Positions 33,544 through 40,949 of a stretch of DNA of 64,000 bases are shown here, piece after piece. Position 1 is the first letter of the stretch, and each line of letters begins with the position of its first letter. The position numbers and the translations under genes are program-made. Location of the stretch: the NCBI GenBank assembly GCA_023415795.1, contig JAEZJG010000016.1, forward strand, positions 1 to 64,000. Reading direction: 5' to 3'. This DNA comes from Bacillota bacterium (GTDB lineage: Bacteria; Bacillota; Clostridia; Christensenellales; SZUA-584). The notes under the pieces are model-generated. The model made no database searches. It saw nothing but the letters and a program-made list of their open reading frames with translations, and was not told the DNA's origin.

Positions 33544-34620
33544 CTACTCCGCAAACTGCGTGTGCCCCTCATCGGTATTGGCAAAACCGGGCGATGGCTG
33601 GCTGCTCACCTGCCACTCGCTGCCGTATACACCGCTCTCGTCGGCAATGCGCATATAAGCCTTGTCCGCGCCAACCTCAGCCACAGCCACCTGATCGATC
33701 AGCAGCCCCGCCGGATTGGAGAGTACGATGGTTTCCCGATAGGACGATATCCGAAAATTCGTATGGATAACGCCCTTATCCATTTCGGTGCCTTTTAAAT
33801 CCAACCCCGACGCGAATACATAGAGGTATGCACCGGGCTGCAAGGTCACATCCGGAAACCGCCAAGCCATCACATTCGCCGGATCGTCCGAAAGACCATA
33901 GCCCGCAAGGCTCACCGCTTCGCTGCCCGCATTGTATATTTCAATATAGTCGTTGAAAGCGCCTGTGTTGTCGGCAATGGTGTTTTTGTTAGACGGCATC
34001 ACTTCCGTAATAAGAAGCGGCGACCCCTGCGCCTTCCGGCTTTCCGTAAAGGCTGCAAAGCCCGCTTCATCGTTAGCAAAACCCGGTGTTGGCTTATCGA
34101 ACGTCTTCCATGTCATATCCTGCGCGTCCCGACCGGTCGAGATATTGCCGGATTGATTCTGATACTCTGCCGCGTCCAGCACCTGACCCGACGATGACAT
34201 CAGATAGACACCGCCGCCCGACGCGCTTAGCTTAAAGCTGGCATGCAGCGCACCCTCCTGATCCTTGATATCCTCGCCCGATGCAAATACGACAAGGAAG
34301 CTGCCCGCCGCCAAGGAGATGTCGGGGAACCCCCATGCCATCTGAGCCTTGTCGTCTGACAGCCCCAACCCAGACAGGCTGACAGCACTGTCGGTGGGGT
34401 TATATATCTCAATCCAATCGCTGTAGTTACCCTTATCGTCGGGCAAATAGCTGCTGTTCGACGCCATAAATTCGTTGATGATGACGGATGAGGACACCGG
34501 AGACCCTGATGCATTGGGAGCGCCCGTCCCCTGCTTTAGTTCGCCCATCGCATATATCACCACACCGGCAATCAGCGCCATAGCCACTATAATAGATACG
34601 ATATATTTAAACGCTCTCAA
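33544..34620 (-). CDS. Secreted or anchored protein with two lamin-tail domains
   Basis: The 358-residue protein has a signal-anchor (about 5-27) and two tandem lamin-tail (LTD) immunoglobulin-like domains. Each starts with an INEFMASN- or ITEVMPSN-type strand, has DWIEIYNPTDSAVSL or DYIEIYNAGSEAVSL, and a GLSDD turn (about residues 45-170 and 200-345). Bacterial LTDs occur on exported proteins, often with CotH kinases or nucleases, neither of which is fused here. The start is a TTG at 34620 with GGGAG upstream. It is first in the operon with the VTC and DUF4956 genes, separated from the former by 97 bases. Confidence 0.85.
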   Translation of the reverse strand: MRAFKYIVSIIVAMALIAGVVIYAMGELKQGTGAPNASGSPVSSSVIINEFMASNSSYLPDDKGNYSDWIEIYNPTDSAVSLSGLGLSDDKAQMAWGFPDISLAAGSFLVVFASGEDIKDQEGALHASFKLSASGGGVYLMSSSGQVLDAAEYQNQSGNISTGRDAQDMTWKTFDKPTPGFANDEAGFAAFTESRKAQGSPLLITEVMPSNKNTIADNTGAFNDYIEIYNAGSEAVSLAGYGLSDDPANVMAWRFPDVTLQPGAYLYVFASGLDLKGTEMDKGVIHTNFRISSYRETIVLSNPAGLLIDQVAVAEVGADKAYMRIADESGVYGSEWQVSSQPSPGFANTDEGHTQFAE

Positions 34621-34764
34621 CGCAAGCTCCCTGCTTTCATTTGTAAAAACCGCGTAAAATCACTGCCACTGATTTTACCACGCTTCCCTTACAAAAACAA
34701 CCTCTTTCATATTCTGTTAAAAAAATAGTAAATTTGTGGTATTCATACAATTTTGCTCATAAAA

Positions 34765-34794
34765 CTTAAAAAACCCGACAAAAAGCGGGTTTTT
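34765..34794 (-). terminator. Terminator after the zinc-ribbon gene
   Basis: Arms AACCCG and CGGGTT (34772-34777 with 34786-34791) are flanked by runs of A and T on both sides, so it can work in either direction. It lies about 70 bases past the gene at 34866. The remaining gap 34621-34764 is AT-rich and shows no gene. Confidence 0.8.
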
Positions 34795-34865
34795 ATGCGG
34801 GGTGCTTTGACTTGAACAGTCAAACAAACGAGCCTGTTCACAATGCTGCATCTGCCGTCAGAAAG

Positions 34866-35444
34866 CTATTTTGACGCCTCTTCTATAAACTCATCAATAT
34901 CAAACCCGCCGGATGCTTTCACAAAAACACCCATGTTCTCTACATACAGAGAGTCACCCTTTACCTCAAAATCGAACTGGCGGTCATCACTCATTTCAAT
35001 ATGCCCCTTGGCGGTATTCTTATCGAATTCGTAGTCACCGGTAAACTCGCCGTAATATGTGTGAGCATCGAAGCTTTGACCCTCACCAAACACGATGGCC
35101 TCGCCCCGCGTATCGCTGTACCAAACCCCTGCCACCGTTGCGGCTTTGAGAACCCCCGGCCACACAAATAGCGCCAGCACTATAAGCAGCACAGCACCGA
35201 GTGCAGCCAAGCCTATCGTCAGGGCCACTTTCTTCTTTTTTGCAGCGTCTTGCGAATACGCCGACGAAGCGTAAAAATCCGAAGGCGGAACAGACGGCTG
35301 CTCCGGATAAGCAGGCGGCTGCCAATTGGGCGCAGCGGTGTACGGCGGCGGCGGTGCTGCGCCATATGGCAATACCGCATTACCGCAATACGAGCAAAAC
35401 GCCGAATCTTGGGCAACGGGCTTTCCGCACTTTGTACAAAACAT
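34866..35444 (-). CDS. Zinc-ribbon membrane protein with extracytoplasmic domain
   Basis: The 192-residue protein starts with a zinc ribbon (CTKCGKP, then CSYCGN, residues 3-21), then a Pro/Ala/Tyr-rich linker (about 28-65), a membrane helix (about 72-95) preceded by lysines, and a C-terminal domain of about 90 residues with alternating polar and aromatic strands (VAGVWYSDTRGEAIVFGEG, GEFTGDYEF) resembling small lipocalin-like beta domains. The GEFTGDYEF part resembles lipid or ligand sensing modules, but this is weak. Function unknown. A GGAGG site precedes the ATG at 35444. A shorter zinc-ribbon protein lies just upstream. Confidence 0.75.
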   Translation of the reverse strand: MFCTKCGKPVAQDSAFCSYCGNAVLPYGAAPPPPYTAAPNWQPPAYPEQPSVPPSDFYASSAYSQDAAKKKKVALTIGLAALGAVLLIVLALFVWPGVLKAATVAGVWYSDTRGEAIVFGEGQSFDAHTYYGEFTGDYEFDKNTAKGHIEMSDDRQFDFEVKGDSLYVENMGVFVKASGGFDIDEFIEEASK

Positions 35445-35544
35445 GGTTTATCATCCTCCGCCGCATCAATTTGATTATGTCATGCCGGTGGGCATATACA
35501 ACTATTAATTAGCATGTCAGTTCACATGCTGCATACAAATCGGC

Positions 35545-35730
35545 TTACAGCCCCAATATCAGGAATACCGCAACCAGCGCAACAACGATCGCACCAAATA
35601 CGAAAAAGATGACCTTGTTTGTTTTGGGTTTACGACCGGCTGGCGATTTTCCCGAGACGAGTGCTATGCCGCAGTCTGAACAAACCTTTTTAGCTTTCGG
35701 GTAGCCTTTTCCACATTTCTTGCAATACAT
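35545..35730 (-). CDS. Small zinc-ribbon membrane protein, 61 residues
   Basis: The protein has an N-terminal zinc ribbon (CKKCGKG and CSDCGI, residues 3-22), a basic linker (about 27-38) and a single C-terminal membrane helix (about 39-60) ending at the last residue. A GAGGAGG site 7 bases upstream of the ATG supports translation. Together with the longer zinc-ribbon protein 100 bases downstream it looks like a related pair. Function unknown. Confidence 0.7.
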   Translation of the reverse strand: MYCKKCGKGYPKAKKVCSDCGIALVSGKSPAGRKPKTNKVIFFVFGAIVVALVAVFLILGL

Positions 35731-35843
35731 AAATATTCCTCCTCAATTAGTAATAGTATTTTATCACAACGCGCCTAGTTGTCCAGCTAAAAAAGAAGAT
35801 GAGCAAACATGCCCCAAATGAGGCAATTATCATAATTATTATG

Positions 35844-35872
35844 TTGCAAAACGCATAAGGCTGTGTTAGAAT
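35844..35872 (+). promoter_or_regulatory. Sigma-A-type promoter of rpsT
   Basis: TTGCAA (35844-35849) is separated by 17 bases from TAGAAT (35867-35872), about 45 bases upstream of the rpsT start codon. Confidence 0.75.
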
Positions 35873-35918
35873 ATCCTTCGTTATTGAAACGAGAATGCAA
35901 ATATGGAGGTTGTACAAC

Positions 35919-36185
35919 TTGCCAAATATTAAGTCCGCCGAACGGCGTATGCGCGTGGAAGCCAAAGCAAACCTGAGAAACCGCATGGTGAAATCCGAGC
36001 TCAAGACAGTGGCGAAAAAATTCAAAGCTGCGATTGATTCGAGCGATAAGGAAGCCGCAACTGCCCTTTACAAGGAATACACTGGTGCTCTTGATAAAGC
36101 AGCGCTCAAGGGTGTGCTTCACAAAAATAACGTTGACCGCAAAAAGGCGCAGATTTCTAAAGCTTTCGCTGGTCTTTCCGCGTAA
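35919..36185 (+). CDS. rpsT: 30S ribosomal protein S20
   Basis: S20 is a three-helix protein that binds 16S rRNA early in 30S assembly. The 88-residue product reads MPNIKSAERRMRVEAKANLRNRM when started at the TTG at 35919, and has the C-terminal KNNVDRKKAQISKAF. The TTG is chosen because GGAGG (35905-35909) is 9 bases upstream and the S20 family begins exactly there; an ATG at 35895 would add eight foreign residues and overlap the ribosome site. The E. coli rpsT gene also uses UUG, which there supports autoregulation. It is a single-gene unit with promoter and terminator. Confidence 0.95.
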   Translation: MPNIKSAERRMRVEAKANLRNRMVKSELKTVAKKFKAAIDSSDKEAATALYKEYTGALDKAALKGVLHKNNVDRKKAQISKAFAGLSA

Positions 36186-36234
36186 TCTTTAAGTCGGCTT
36201 TATAAACAAGCCTCCAGTTTGACCGGTCTATCAG

Positions 36235-36258
36235 GCCCGCCAAGCTGCGGGCTTTTTT
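36235..36258 (+). terminator. Terminator of rpsT
   Basis: Arms GCCCGC and GCGGGC (36235-36240 with 36247-36252) form a 6-bp stem with a 6-base loop, followed by six T residues. Confidence 0.9.
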
Positions 36259-36290
36259 GTGTTATGCCGAACTGCTGTTGTTTACGTTGT

Positions 36291-37250
36291 CTAGAGCTTA
36301 TAGGCACGGGCGAGCGTATCCGCCATTGCCAGCGCGGCGTCGCAGCGCCCGCTTTTGATGCCAAAATCCAGCTCTGCCAGCAAGTTCAGCGACCACCTTA
36401 GCTCCCCTTGCGAAAAACGCGCGCACTCCTTTGCCAGCATTTGCACCGGATACGGCTTCATGCCCAAAAGCGAGGCAATCTTCCCCTGTCCATACCCCAC
36501 GTCCAGCATGGTTTTCACCTTGTACATATCCCTCAGCTTGCGCGCAAACAGCCCCAGCAGCATTTCAGGGCGTTCCTCTTCCAGCAGCGCTTCCAGCATA
36601 TCCCGGGCTTGTGAAGCCTGCCTGTTTACAAAATACTTGTGAATCTCAAACACGTTGTATTCCAGCGACTTTGATACGCAGGCGTTCACGTGTGCCGCCG
36701 TTATTTCACCAAAGCCGGCGTATACCGCCAGCTTGCTCACTTCGTTTTCCAGCGCGTAATAATCGCACCCCGCAAGCGCCACCAGCTGCTGCGCTGCCGC
36801 TGCGTTCATTTTTGCGCCGTGCGCTTTAGCCTGCTCTGCCGCAAACGCCGCACATGCCGACGGGTTGGGTGCTTCAAAGTCTTTGACGACACCAATTTCA
36901 CAGGCGCGCTTATACAGCGTCTTGCGCTTATCGGGCGCATCCGGCGTGCACAGCACAAGCACCGTTGTATCGGGCAGCCGCTCAATATAATCCGCCAGCC
37001 GCTTGGCATCGTCCTTGCCCCCCGTCGCCGATGTGAGCAAGGCGCAATCCCGCACCACCACCAGCCGGTTGTCAGCGAGAAACGGCACCGCGGCGCAAGC
37101 CTCAATCAGCTGCTGTACGTCCGGCATTTCGTTATATATCGTGACGTTGAGCTCCTCCATCTGAATGTTCAGCGAAGCCTTCAGCTTGTTGAGACTGCCG
37201 CGCACCATATAGCTCTCGCCGGAAAATATGTATAAATTCTTATTTGACAT
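36291..37250 (-). CDS. holA: DNA polymerase III subunit delta
   Basis: HolA is the wrench subunit of the clamp loader that opens the beta clamp. The 319-residue protein has an AAA-like N-terminal domain without a Walker A (as expected for delta), the segment PFLADNRLVVVRDCALL, and the C-terminal collar domain (FSQGELRWSLNLLAELDFGIKSG) that binds gamma/tau. I chose the ATG at 37250, which gives the usual MSNKNLYIFSGES start; it lies 10 bases inside the end of comEC. The holA-comEC-rpsT neighbourhood is common in Firmicutes. Confidence 0.93.
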   Translation of the reverse strand: MSNKNLYIFSGESYMVRGSLNKLKASLNIQMEELNVTIYNEMPDVQQLIEACAAVPFLADNRLVVVRDCALLTSATGGKDDAKRLADYIERLPDTTVLVLCTPDAPDKRKTLYKRACEIGVVKDFEAPNPSACAAFAAEQAKAHGAKMNAAAAQQLVALAGCDYYALENEVSKLAVYAGFGEITAAHVNACVSKSLEYNVFEIHKYFVNRQASQARDMLEALLEEERPEMLLGLFARKLRDMYKVKTMLDVGYGQGKIASLLGMKPYPVQMLAKECARFSQGELRWSLNLLAELDFGIKSGRCDAALAMADTLARAYKL

Positions 37251-39549
37251 GCTTTTTATCACCATATGTATTCACTTTAATATCGTTCGCTATAAAAAAC
37301 TCCACCGCATTGTCTTCCTGCGTTAAATAAACCGCGCCGGAATACTCCTCGAGGTTGTTCATTGCCCATTCGTGAGGATGCCCATAGCGGTTTGTACCCA
37401 CGCTCACCACGCTGTACGTTGGGGCAAGTGCGCAAAGCGGCAGTTGATAGGAGGAGAATTTAGAGCCATGATGTGCCGCTTTGTAGATATCAACCGATCC
37501 CGCAGCTGTCAGTATGGCCGTCTCCGTTCTGCCGTTGATGTCTCCGGCGAACAGCGCGGAATGCCCGTTGTACTCCACCCTCACCACCAAGGAAGACTCG
37601 TTGGTGCTCTCCTCTACGGTGTCCTTATACGGATATAATACCACGGCGCGCGTCACATCGTCCAGCAGCACCACATCCCCCGCGCTCAGCGGAACCACCT
37701 CGGCATCGGGCAGCGCTTCACGCACCGCACCCTCCTCCTGATAGGAGCAGTATACCTTGCGCAGCAAGCCCGCTTCGTAAAGCGCGGCCACCCCTGCGAA
37801 GTGATCGTCGTCAGTATGCGACACAAACGCCGCCTCCGGGCTGATGCCGCTGCGAATGGTGAAATCCACCACCTCCTCGGCGCTCTGCGGACGTCCGCCG
37901 TCGATGAAGTATTCGCCGCCCTGCGCCGTGCGCATAAATGCCGCGTCCGCCTGCCCCACATCCAAAAACACGAGGTACATTCCGGCGGGGCGCGACAGCA
38001 GCAGCATACCCAGCGCCAGCACAGCAACGCCAGCGTTCAGCGCGGTTTTAAGCCGCACACGCACCAGCAGGTACTTTGACGCGATAAACAGCAGCGAGAA
38101 GCACGCCAGCACAGCGTACCACGGCGGCGATGCCACATTGACCGCCATGTAGGGAATGTCCGCTGCCCAGTGGATGGCCGACATCATAAAGCGGATCAGC
38201 ACCGTGGGCATATACGCCAATATGGCCGCTGCGGGTGCGTACACAATGCCTGCCAACGTACAGATGAATACGAGCACGATGATCGCCGATGACAGCGGTA
38301 TCAATACCAGATTCAGCAGCAGGCTGAACACGGATACGCGGTTAAAGGCAGAGGCCAGCACGGGCAGCGTTCCTGCCGTTGCTCCTGCGGACGTGGACAC
38401 CGCCTCGCCCAGCTTGTCCAGCTTTGTCGGCAGCTTTTTTCGCAGCCACCGCGCCATCTGCCAGCCCAACGTCAGCATGCCAAAGACGGCACCGAAGGAG
38501 AGCTGAAACCCGGCTGAAAACAGCTCCAGCGGGCTGATCAGCAGAGATGCGATAAACGCCAGTGCGAGGCCGTTCAGCGTGTCGCTTTGCCGGCCGAAAT
38601 GCCGGTGCAGCAGCACCACCGATGCCATGATCGCGGCACGCACCATGGACGGCGGCATACCCGCGACAAACGTATATCCCGCGATAAACACCAGCGCGCC
38701 AACCAGCCGTGGTGTGCGCCCCAGCCTGATAATGCGGAAGAAGGCGTATACCGCCGCGATCAGAATCGCCGCGTGCAAGCCCGAAACGGAAAGCACGTGC
38801 GTCATGCCTGTATCCCGAAAATCCTGCGCGGCCTCATCGTCTATTCCGCGCGTATCGCCGATGAGCAGCCCCTTGGCAACAGGCGCGACATCCGCCTCAA
38901 ACACGCGATCCATCACCCCGCCGACGTACTGCCGCGTTTGCACCATCGCGACCGCGGGAGACGACTGAAACCCCGTAATCTTGGCGGACTGTGCGTATGC
39001 CTTGAGTTCCACCCCCTGCGACAGCAGATACAGCCGGTCGTCGAAGCCGCCGGGGTTGCGTACACCGCTCGGGTATTCCACCTCTGCCACTGTTTCCACC
39101 ACATCACCGCAGGCGATATCCACGTTCAGCTCCACAGGAACATATAGCTTCACATTGCCGCCGGACTCCCCTTCCACCGTCACGCCATCCAGCAGATAAA
39201 CATAGCTGCCGTAATCGTTCTGATAGGGATCGCTGTATACATGGCCCGTCACGGTCAGACCTTCGCCGACGGATACCGGCGTGACCGCCATGGCGTTGGA
39301 GGTGAAAAATGCCGCCAGCATCGCACAGGCCGCACCCGCCAGCCAAACGGCATACTGTTTCGCACCGCGCTCCTTTTTTGTAAAAAAGCGCAAGCAAAAA
39401 GCCGCCGCGATAAAAACCGCTGCGGCCACTCCGTATACGACAACTGCAGGTATATATCGCCCCAGCACCACGCCAGCCGCAAACAGCACGGCAGCCAGCA
39501 CCAGCGGGCGTTTATTCACAAGCCGTTTTGACGCGCCAGCGCTGTCCAC
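37240..39549 (-). CDS. comEC: ComEC/Rec2-family DNA translocation channel
   Basis: ComEC conducts single-stranded DNA across the membrane in competent cells. The 769-residue protein has an N-terminal membrane pair, a soluble DUF4131-type region, the Competence domain with the family motif LLIGDTRGIDDEAAQDFRDTGMTHVLSVSGLH (about 225-255) and further membrane helices. A C-terminal metallo-beta-lactamase-like domain has FLDVGQADAAF, SHTDDDHFAGV and HHGSK (about 520-760). The start is a GTG at 39549, three bases after the preceding stop. comEA and comEB are not in the window. ComEC is also kept in many species not known to be transformable. Confidence 0.95.
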   Translation of the reverse strand: MDSAGASKRLVNKRPLVLAAVLFAAGVVLGRYIPAVVVYGVAAAVFIAAAFCLRFFTKKERGAKQYAVWLAGAACAMLAAFFTSNAMAVTPVSVGEGLTVTGHVYSDPYQNDYGSYVYLLDGVTVEGESGGNVKLYVPVELNVDIACGDVVETVAEVEYPSGVRNPGGFDDRLYLLSQGVELKAYAQSAKITGFQSSPAVAMVQTRQYVGGVMDRVFEADVAPVAKGLLIGDTRGIDDEAAQDFRDTGMTHVLSVSGLHAAILIAAVYAFFRIIRLGRTPRLVGALVFIAGYTFVAGMPPSMVRAAIMASVVLLHRHFGRQSDTLNGLALAFIASLLISPLELFSAGFQLSFGAVFGMLTLGWQMARWLRKKLPTKLDKLGEAVSTSAGATAGTLPVLASAFNRVSVFSLLLNLVLIPLSSAIIVLVFICTLAGIVYAPAAAILAYMPTVLIRFMMSAIHWAADIPYMAVNVASPPWYAVLACFSLLFIASKYLLVRVRLKTALNAGVAVLALGMLLLSRPAGMYLVFLDVGQADAAFMRTAQGGEYFIDGGRPQSAEEVVDFTIRSGISPEAAFVSHTDDDHFAGVAALYEAGLLRKVYCSYQEEGAVREALPDAEVVPLSAGDVVLLDDVTRAVVLYPYKDTVEESTNESSLVVRVEYNGHSALFAGDINGRTETAILTAAGSVDIYKAAHHGSKFSSYQLPLCALAPTYSVVSVGTNRYGHPHEWAMNNLEEYSGAVYLTQEDNAVEFFIANDIKVNTYGDKKHVK

Positions 39550-39552
39550 GGG

Positions 39553-40284
39553 CTAAACCTCGTAGACCTTGAATTCCTCGATCATCTCGGCAGCGGGATA
39601 GCTTTCATGCACCTCGCGCATCACATCCTCCTCGCTGTATTCGGGGAACAGATGTGTTGCCAGCAGCCGCTTCACCCCTGCCGAGCATGCGATACGCCCC
39701 GCATCCTTCGCGTCCACATGCGGCGACACAGGCGTTTTATCCTTGGCCAGCAGCGCCGCCTCCATGACCATCAGATCCGCCCCTGATGCCAATGTGACCA
39801 AATGTGTGCTATCCTTGGTGTCGCCCGAGTATACAAACTTCTTGCCGTCCGCCTCAAATGACATCGCGTAGCTGGGCACCGGATGCGGCATCAGCGCAAA
39901 CACCACCTCCAGATCAAAAAGCCGTAAGCGCATACCGTTTGCGATAAAGTGTGCCGCCATCATACCGTGCGTCGCCAGCAGTCCCGCCTCCGCCATCGGC
40001 TCGGCAGGCAGATAAACAGGCAGCGGCTCTGTGAGATGCCCCATTTTCTTGCCTGCATCCAGCGCATAGCGCAGTGCCAGCGCGTCCGACATATGGTCGG
40101 CATGCAGGTGCGACAGTATCAGGGCGTCTATCTGCCATATCGGCAGTATCTGCTGCAGCCGGGACAGCGAGCCGCAGCCCATATCAATCACGATGTTTTT
40201 GCCGTTATGCGACAACAGATAACACGAGCAGCTTCCGCCCGCCTTGGGATAGGGGCCATACTTTCCGATGCAAGTCAGCTTCAT
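39553..40284 (-). CDS. MBL-fold metallo-hydrolase
   Basis: The 243-residue protein has the metallo-beta-lactamase core: GGSCSCYLLSHNGKNIVIDMGCGSLSRL, the HxHxDH zinc motif in SHLHADHMSD (near residue 59), VYSGDTKDS with the bridging aspartate, and a final ATHLFPEY histidine. It resembles the RNase Z-like/phosphodiesterase branch that includes cyclic-nucleotide and tRNA-processing enzymes. It lacks the long exosite of tRNase Z, so a specific substrate cannot be given. It is followed by comEC with a three-base gap and may be co-transcribed. Confidence 0.85.
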   Translation of the reverse strand: MKLTCIGKYGPYPKAGGSCSCYLLSHNGKNIVIDMGCGSLSRLQQILPIWQIDALILSHLHADHMSDALALRYALDAGKKMGHLTEPLPVYLPAEPMAEAGLLATHGMMAAHFIANGMRLRLFDLEVVFALMPHPVPSYAMSFEADGKKFVYSGDTKDSTHLVTLASGADLMVMEAALLAKDKTPVSPHVDAKDAGRIACSAGVKRLLATHLFPEYSEEDVMREVHESYPAAEMIEEFKVYEV

Positions 40285-40302
40285 ATCAAATCACTCCTGT
40301 AC

Positions 40303-40812
40303 TTACCTGTTGTTAAGCGTTGTGGTTGCTGAAATCCGTTTGACAAAGTAATACAATGCCAGTGCACCAGCAACGCCTGCCGCCCACTGTATCAGGTTAA
40401 AAACGATGGTGCCTGCAGCATATGTCCAGCCAAATACAATCCATTCAAACAGCCCGTAACCGGCCACCATGATCGCACCTCCCAGCACGGACGACACCAC
40501 GAACCATCCGAATCTGCCTTTTCGCATCAACAGTGCGCAGACCAGTCCCATTAAGCCTTTAATAACAAGTGTTGCGGGAGCGTAGACCGGAAAGCCCAGC
40601 ATCAGGTCAGCCAGTGCACTGCCAATACCAGCCGCTGCCGCCGCCCACGGCGCGCCGACCAGCAGCCCTGAGCAGTAAATGACGGAATCGCCGATGTTCA
40701 TATAGGCTCCGTTAGCATTGATCGGGATCTTAATCAAATAGGTTAATACAAAAATGAGTGAAGCCAGCATGCTTGTGATGGCCAGCGTTTTAGTATGATT
40801 CCTGGTTTCCAA
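40303..40812 (-). CDS. ECF transporter substrate-binding (S) component
   Basis: This 169-residue protein has six membrane helices and the S-component pattern, including YMNIGDSVIYCSGLLVGAPWAAAAAGIGSALADLM and VIKGLMGLVCALL. S components capture a vitamin and dock with a shared EcfA/A'/T energising module, absent from this window. The GDSVIY and LADLMLG motifs occur in the subgroup predicted to take pyridoxine or thiamine precursors, but I cannot assign the ligand. The start is a TTG at 40812 with GAGGAG 8 bases upstream. No thiamine or other riboswitch is visible in its short leader. Confidence 0.82.
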   Translation of the reverse strand: METRNHTKTLAITSMLASLIFVLTYLIKIPINANGAYMNIGDSVIYCSGLLVGAPWAAAAAGIGSALADLMLGFPVYAPATLVIKGLMGLVCALLMRKGRFGWFVVSSVLGGAIMVAGYGLFEWIVFGWTYAAGTIVFNLIQWAAGVAGALALYYFVKRISATTTLNNR

Positions 40813-40842
40813 TTTTCGTCTCCTCTTTTATTGCTTTTTCCC

Positions 40843-40871
40843 ATTGTAATAGATTTCTGGTAATGACGCAA
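40843..40871 (-). promoter_or_regulatory. Sigma-A-type promoter of the ECF S-component gene
   Basis: On the minus strand TTGCGT (40866-40871) and TACAAT (40843-40848) are separated by 17 bases. On the other side, between this promoter and asnB, CGCATGC occurs twice with a 12-base period (40880-40886 and 40892-40898), a possible operator for asnB. Confidence 0.6.
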
Positions 40872-40949
40872 TCCAAATTCGCATGCAATCACGCATGCCT
40901 CCCCTCTTCATATACTGTAGTATCATTTCTATCTGACGGGGGCTATTAT

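Noticed and set aside
35747..36122. Two minus-strand open frames antisense to rpsT
   Set aside because: rpsT is certain, with promoter and terminator; the antisense frames have no supporting signals.
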